A stretch of DNA of 64,000 nucleotides, taken from positions 3,847,001 to 3,911,000 of the forward strand of contig WPIO01000025.1 in the NCBI GenBank assembly GCA_009760855.2. Reading direction: 5' to 3'. The notes beneath the pieces were generated by a model. It was not told the origin of the DNA, searched no databases, and was given only the letters and a program-made list of their open reading frames with translations. A program made the translations under genes and the position numbers. Each line of letters begins with the position of its first letter. The stretch's first letter is position 1. Shown one piece after another: positions 60,681 through 64,000 of the stretch. The DNA is from Cristatella mucedo (Eukaryota; Bryozoa; Phylactolaemata; Cristatellidae).

Positions 60681-61640
60681 AATCCGGCGGTCATTACAGA
60701 ATAGGGAAAGCATAAAAACCTCAAGTACAACCAAAACTAAGAATTTTACGTATTAACATCAAATAAATTGTCTGCTTTATGTTGGGGAATGCTGTCTTTC
60801 GGCAAATGAGTCATTGTGCATGCAAAACACCTGCTCATCTTCAACACTGCCACAAAACATGAACACACATCGGAGAGCAATCTGGAATCGCTGGGGCAGC
60901 CGGAAGTGCTTCGCTCTCTGCCAATCTTCAATAATCTCGCAGGCATGGCTGTCGTGTGACGGCGAATACGTACGATGACGTTAGCTATGGCCATTCGTAA
61001 CTTTGCACTGACCAAAGAGCGGCACATAAACGGTTCATGCTCTGGTGTTTCCCACGGCAGCACGAACAATCGCCGGGATCAGTATGAGCGAGTCAGTATG
61101 AGCGCGGGCAGTCCTAAAATGCGGCACTGCCGAGCTGGCTTGAAGCTTCAGCCGCGAGAGAGCGGCTTTTATTTCTACGAATGCTGCATTCGTTACAAAA
61201 AGATGGTCGCGAGCACTCCTCAAAAGATCTGGTAGATTCTGAAACCATCCCGGTACTTTCTGATCGAGCCATGTCCGCCTAGAATCAGTAATTGCATCCA
61301 AATGAAACTGCAAGTCGTGCATTAAGTTAAGCATTTGACGGACCAGACAATGTGCTGACGACCATCTCCTCACCAAAGCATAACAATACGCCTTTGTGCG
61401 ACTAACTACAAAAAGAACTTAAGCCTTTTTTGAGATGTTATACTTGTCTCTAAGAAAAGTCTTCAAAAATATTTCCGACTCTACCGCACTCGCACACTTC
61501 ACCTGTACTTGACGGAATCTCTAAGTGTCTCGAGGTCAGCGTCGCCGTCGGCTCTACAGGAGGGACCCGAATGACGACAGCAGCTCAACTGTCGGGTGCC
61601 TACTTTCAGCTGCCTAATTTAGCGAAAACTCGGGCTTAAT
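60681..61640. other. No gene recognised
   Basis: The 107- and 113-codon minus-strand ORFs (60746-61069, 61035-61376) have no recognised domain. Confidence 0.35.
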
Positions 61641-61830
61641 TAAACAGGTGCACCTCATCCAAATTGGTTCATGCACTCCTGATAACCTCTCTTGACTTCT
61701 GTAACTCATAACCTGCGGGTCGTCCGGCCTGTGCAATGACATGCTCACAGATCGAGCAAAAAACTAAAGCAGCTAGATTTGTGTGTCGTGAAAGTTGCGA
61801 TTGCTACTCTCACCGACTCTCATCTGTGGC
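61641..61830 (+). mobile_element. L2-type LINE fragment, decayed
   Basis: A plus frame resembling LVHALLITSLDFCNS and ARFVCRESCDC of the L2 C-terminal domain. Confidence 0.6.
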
Positions 61831-62446
61831 TTCTCATAAACTAGAAATAAATTTCATTCTCTGAGGTTGTTTGATATAAGGTTCTTATAATTACTCCTAG
61901 TAGTGTTATTTCTTTATTAGTCATGCCACAGAAGTATGAAAAATAGCCACCGTTCCCTAAAACTTGTCTTTTGAGACCAAAACGCTAGTTAACTGAACAA
62001 AATTAGCCTATTTCCAAGCAGGAAACTGACAAATTCGCGTCTAGTAGTTCATAGTTAGTAAGAAAGAACAGCAAACGAATCAAAACATATCAATTAACGT
62101 CTATTTATTCTTAGTTAATGTAAAAATAACCACTCAAAAGGATTCTGAAATGAGTAGATTATCTAGTTTTACAGCTATTTTTAGCATGGCTTTCTCGAAG
62201 AAGCCCCCAAACGTAGTCCTCTATCATGTTTTTACAGCAATGTCCCTTTAACCACATCACAAGTCAGCACTATCATGGTGGAAGCGCATGTCAAGCAGCT
62301 AGTCTGAGTAAGCTCGTTCAATTTTTTCTTCAATTAGTGAAGATGAGCGTCAAGGATGTGATCTTTGACAAGCATTGTACACCTCCATTTTGGTGTAGTT
62401 ATGTACGAGAGCCTGAACCAGCTGCTCTCTGTGCGTTCGTGTGTGC

Positions 62447-62497
<51 letters not shown>

Positions 62498-63174
62498 TGT
62501 GTGTGTGTTTGTGGGCTTCTCAGCTTCTTGGAGAATTCGTCACACTCTATTATATTCTTCATTTGTGTCCAACGAAAGTAGCAGCTTTGACCTCAGATTG
62601 CCTCTGATTGCTGTGGAAAGATATGGTGTAGGTACTTCATAGCAGCTGACTCGTCGTCTAAAGCAGTGACAAATTGTTTGACGATGCCAAACTTGATTGT
62701 GCAGCGGTGGCATCAGCACCTTCGGAGGGTCTGCAAGCGACTCCCACTCGACGTTTTTCTTCCGTACACATATTCAAGCCACTATTGCCAGTGTACACGT
62801 ATGTACTAGTGCCCCTTAGTGCCCCGTAGTGCCCCGTAGTGCCCGGCTAAGTTGACAAAGTCCCGTTGACAAAGAGAACAAGGAAACTCCATGAAAACGA
62901 CTGATTTTTTTCCTTGTTCTGATAAATCGTGTGCACACGTAGCAAACTCTATGTGCTTGATTCTAGCAACCTATTGATGGCATTCCAATCAAATGTAGCT
63001 AATTACCCTTCTCTTGCTCTGCAATAACGTAGAATAGAAAGTTTGTTTAAAGAACCCGTACTGTTGCAATACTGTAAATACTAAGCGTCATGTCCGCCTA
63101 GCCCTAAATAATTCGGGTAGCTGTACAACTCTTGCTATTTAGGTGCGAATCTTTTCGAATGTGTTTGCTCTTTT
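61831..63174. other. No gene seen; contains a (GT)n microsatellite at 62452-62510
   Basis: AT-rich unique sequence, the (GT)n tract, and three AGTGCCCCGTAGTGCCCC-type tandem units at 62812-62845. Confidence 0.5.
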
Positions 63175-64000
63175 AGCAAAGGAGACATGTTGTCAAACCT
63201 CTGGGACTTTAAAACTAGCCCTGCAGCCATATTCATAGCCAGCTGCAGTGGCCTAGTTGCTTTTTGTGGTAGCCCAGCCAAAAGGGAATTACAATAATCA
63301 AGCCGAGGCAGAACTAAGGAGCTAGTAACATTTTTTGCAAGCAGTGTGGAAGACAGCTTTTAATCTTAAATAGGGATCGCACGTGATGGCTAGCTGTTAG
63401 AAGCAGTCTTATGAATGAAGCTTCTAAAATTTAGGCAGCTGTTGAAAACGACACCTAAATTTCGAGCACGTGATGATTGTCGCACGACAGCATCTCCTAT
63501 TACAAGAGCAAAGCCTTTTAATCTAGCCACAAGTTTAGGGTGTCCTAGGAGTAGCAGTTCGGCTTTATTGTCATTTAGTTTCAAGAAATTTTCCGGCATC
63601 CAGGATCGCATGTCGGCAAGGCAAGCATTCAGTTTCTCAGTTGCAGCAGCAGATTCTGACGGTTTGAATGGCAAATACAGCTGAGTATCGTCAGCATAAA
63701 AGTAATATCCTATTCCGTGGTCCTTAATCACTTTTCGCAGAAGTTGGGTATAAATGGAGAACAGCAAGGGACCGAGGACAGACCGTTTAGGGACTCCACA
63801 GGTGGCCGGTCTCATGTGTTAGACCTGACCCCCACACGACACGGATTGAACACGATCAGATTAGTATGATTTGAACCATGCCAGTGCCTCGTCTGCCAGA
63901 CCGATCGTTGTTCTCAATAGTTCAAGTAGAACATCATGATCAATGGTGTCGAAGGCTGCTGATAGATCTAGCAGAGCTACGGCAGTGACATTCCCGTCAT
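63175..64000 (-). mobile_element. L2-type LINE family 3, runs off right edge
   Basis: RT pieces: an 'FDTIDHDVLLELL'-like block near the right edge, [39 protein letters not shown] with an intact YADD box, [38 protein letters not shown]. It is clearly related to but distinct from copies A-C. A stop and frameshifts lie near 63815-63860. Confidence 0.85.

Overview
The window looks like nuclear DNA of an invertebrate animal, probably aquatic. I cannot name the species. Support for this: spliced genes with GT/AG introns, L2-type non-LTR retrotransposons, tRNA-derived SINEs, long (CT)n, (CA)n and (GT)n tracts, and a decayed Polinton/Maverick (adintovirus-like) element of a kind common in animal genomes.

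Region 1 (1 to about 20.95 kb) is AT-rich and is one large Polinton-type element that runs off the left edge. I recognise a capsid-like protein (open to the edge), a packaging ATPase, an adenovirus-type cysteine protease, a protein-primed family B DNA polymerase, a parvovirus-VP1-like phospholipase A2 protein, a zinc-ribbon protein with a GVLAHGRKHG repeat tail, an HNH-AP2 endonuclease, a block of phage-tail-fibre-like genes, and several small unknown proteins. Most of these are broken by frameshifts or stops, and polymerase motif A has lost its Asp, so the copy is dead. No integrase is visible. Many of its genes start a few bases after a TATA(T)AGAAA-like motif. The element was later hit by a 2.8 kb L2 LINE (11051-13888), a 199 bp fragment of a second LINE, and a SINE.

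Region 2 (21-36 kb) is GC-richer host DNA. It carries two paralogous three-exon genes for NADPH-dependent FMN reductase-like flavoproteins, facing each other tail to tail (23.7-26.1 kb plus strand, 31.35-35.5 kb minus strand) and sharing both intron positions and phases. Their introns hold microsatellites, twin minisatellites, SINEs and LINE pieces.

Region 3 (36-64 kb) has no host gene I can support. It is a graveyard of L2 LINE copies (the longest at 42896-46140), two tRNA-SINE families, a hAT-type MITE closely resembling vertebrate ones, a 235 bp inverted repeat and a diverged 350 bp direct repeat. The main LINE and one SINE family share a 3' stem-loop tail, which suggests the LINE moves the SINE. 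The two long LINE copies share the same inactivating lesions. Perfect short-loop inverted repeats recur across the host part of the window and are not explained by any of the mapped transposons.
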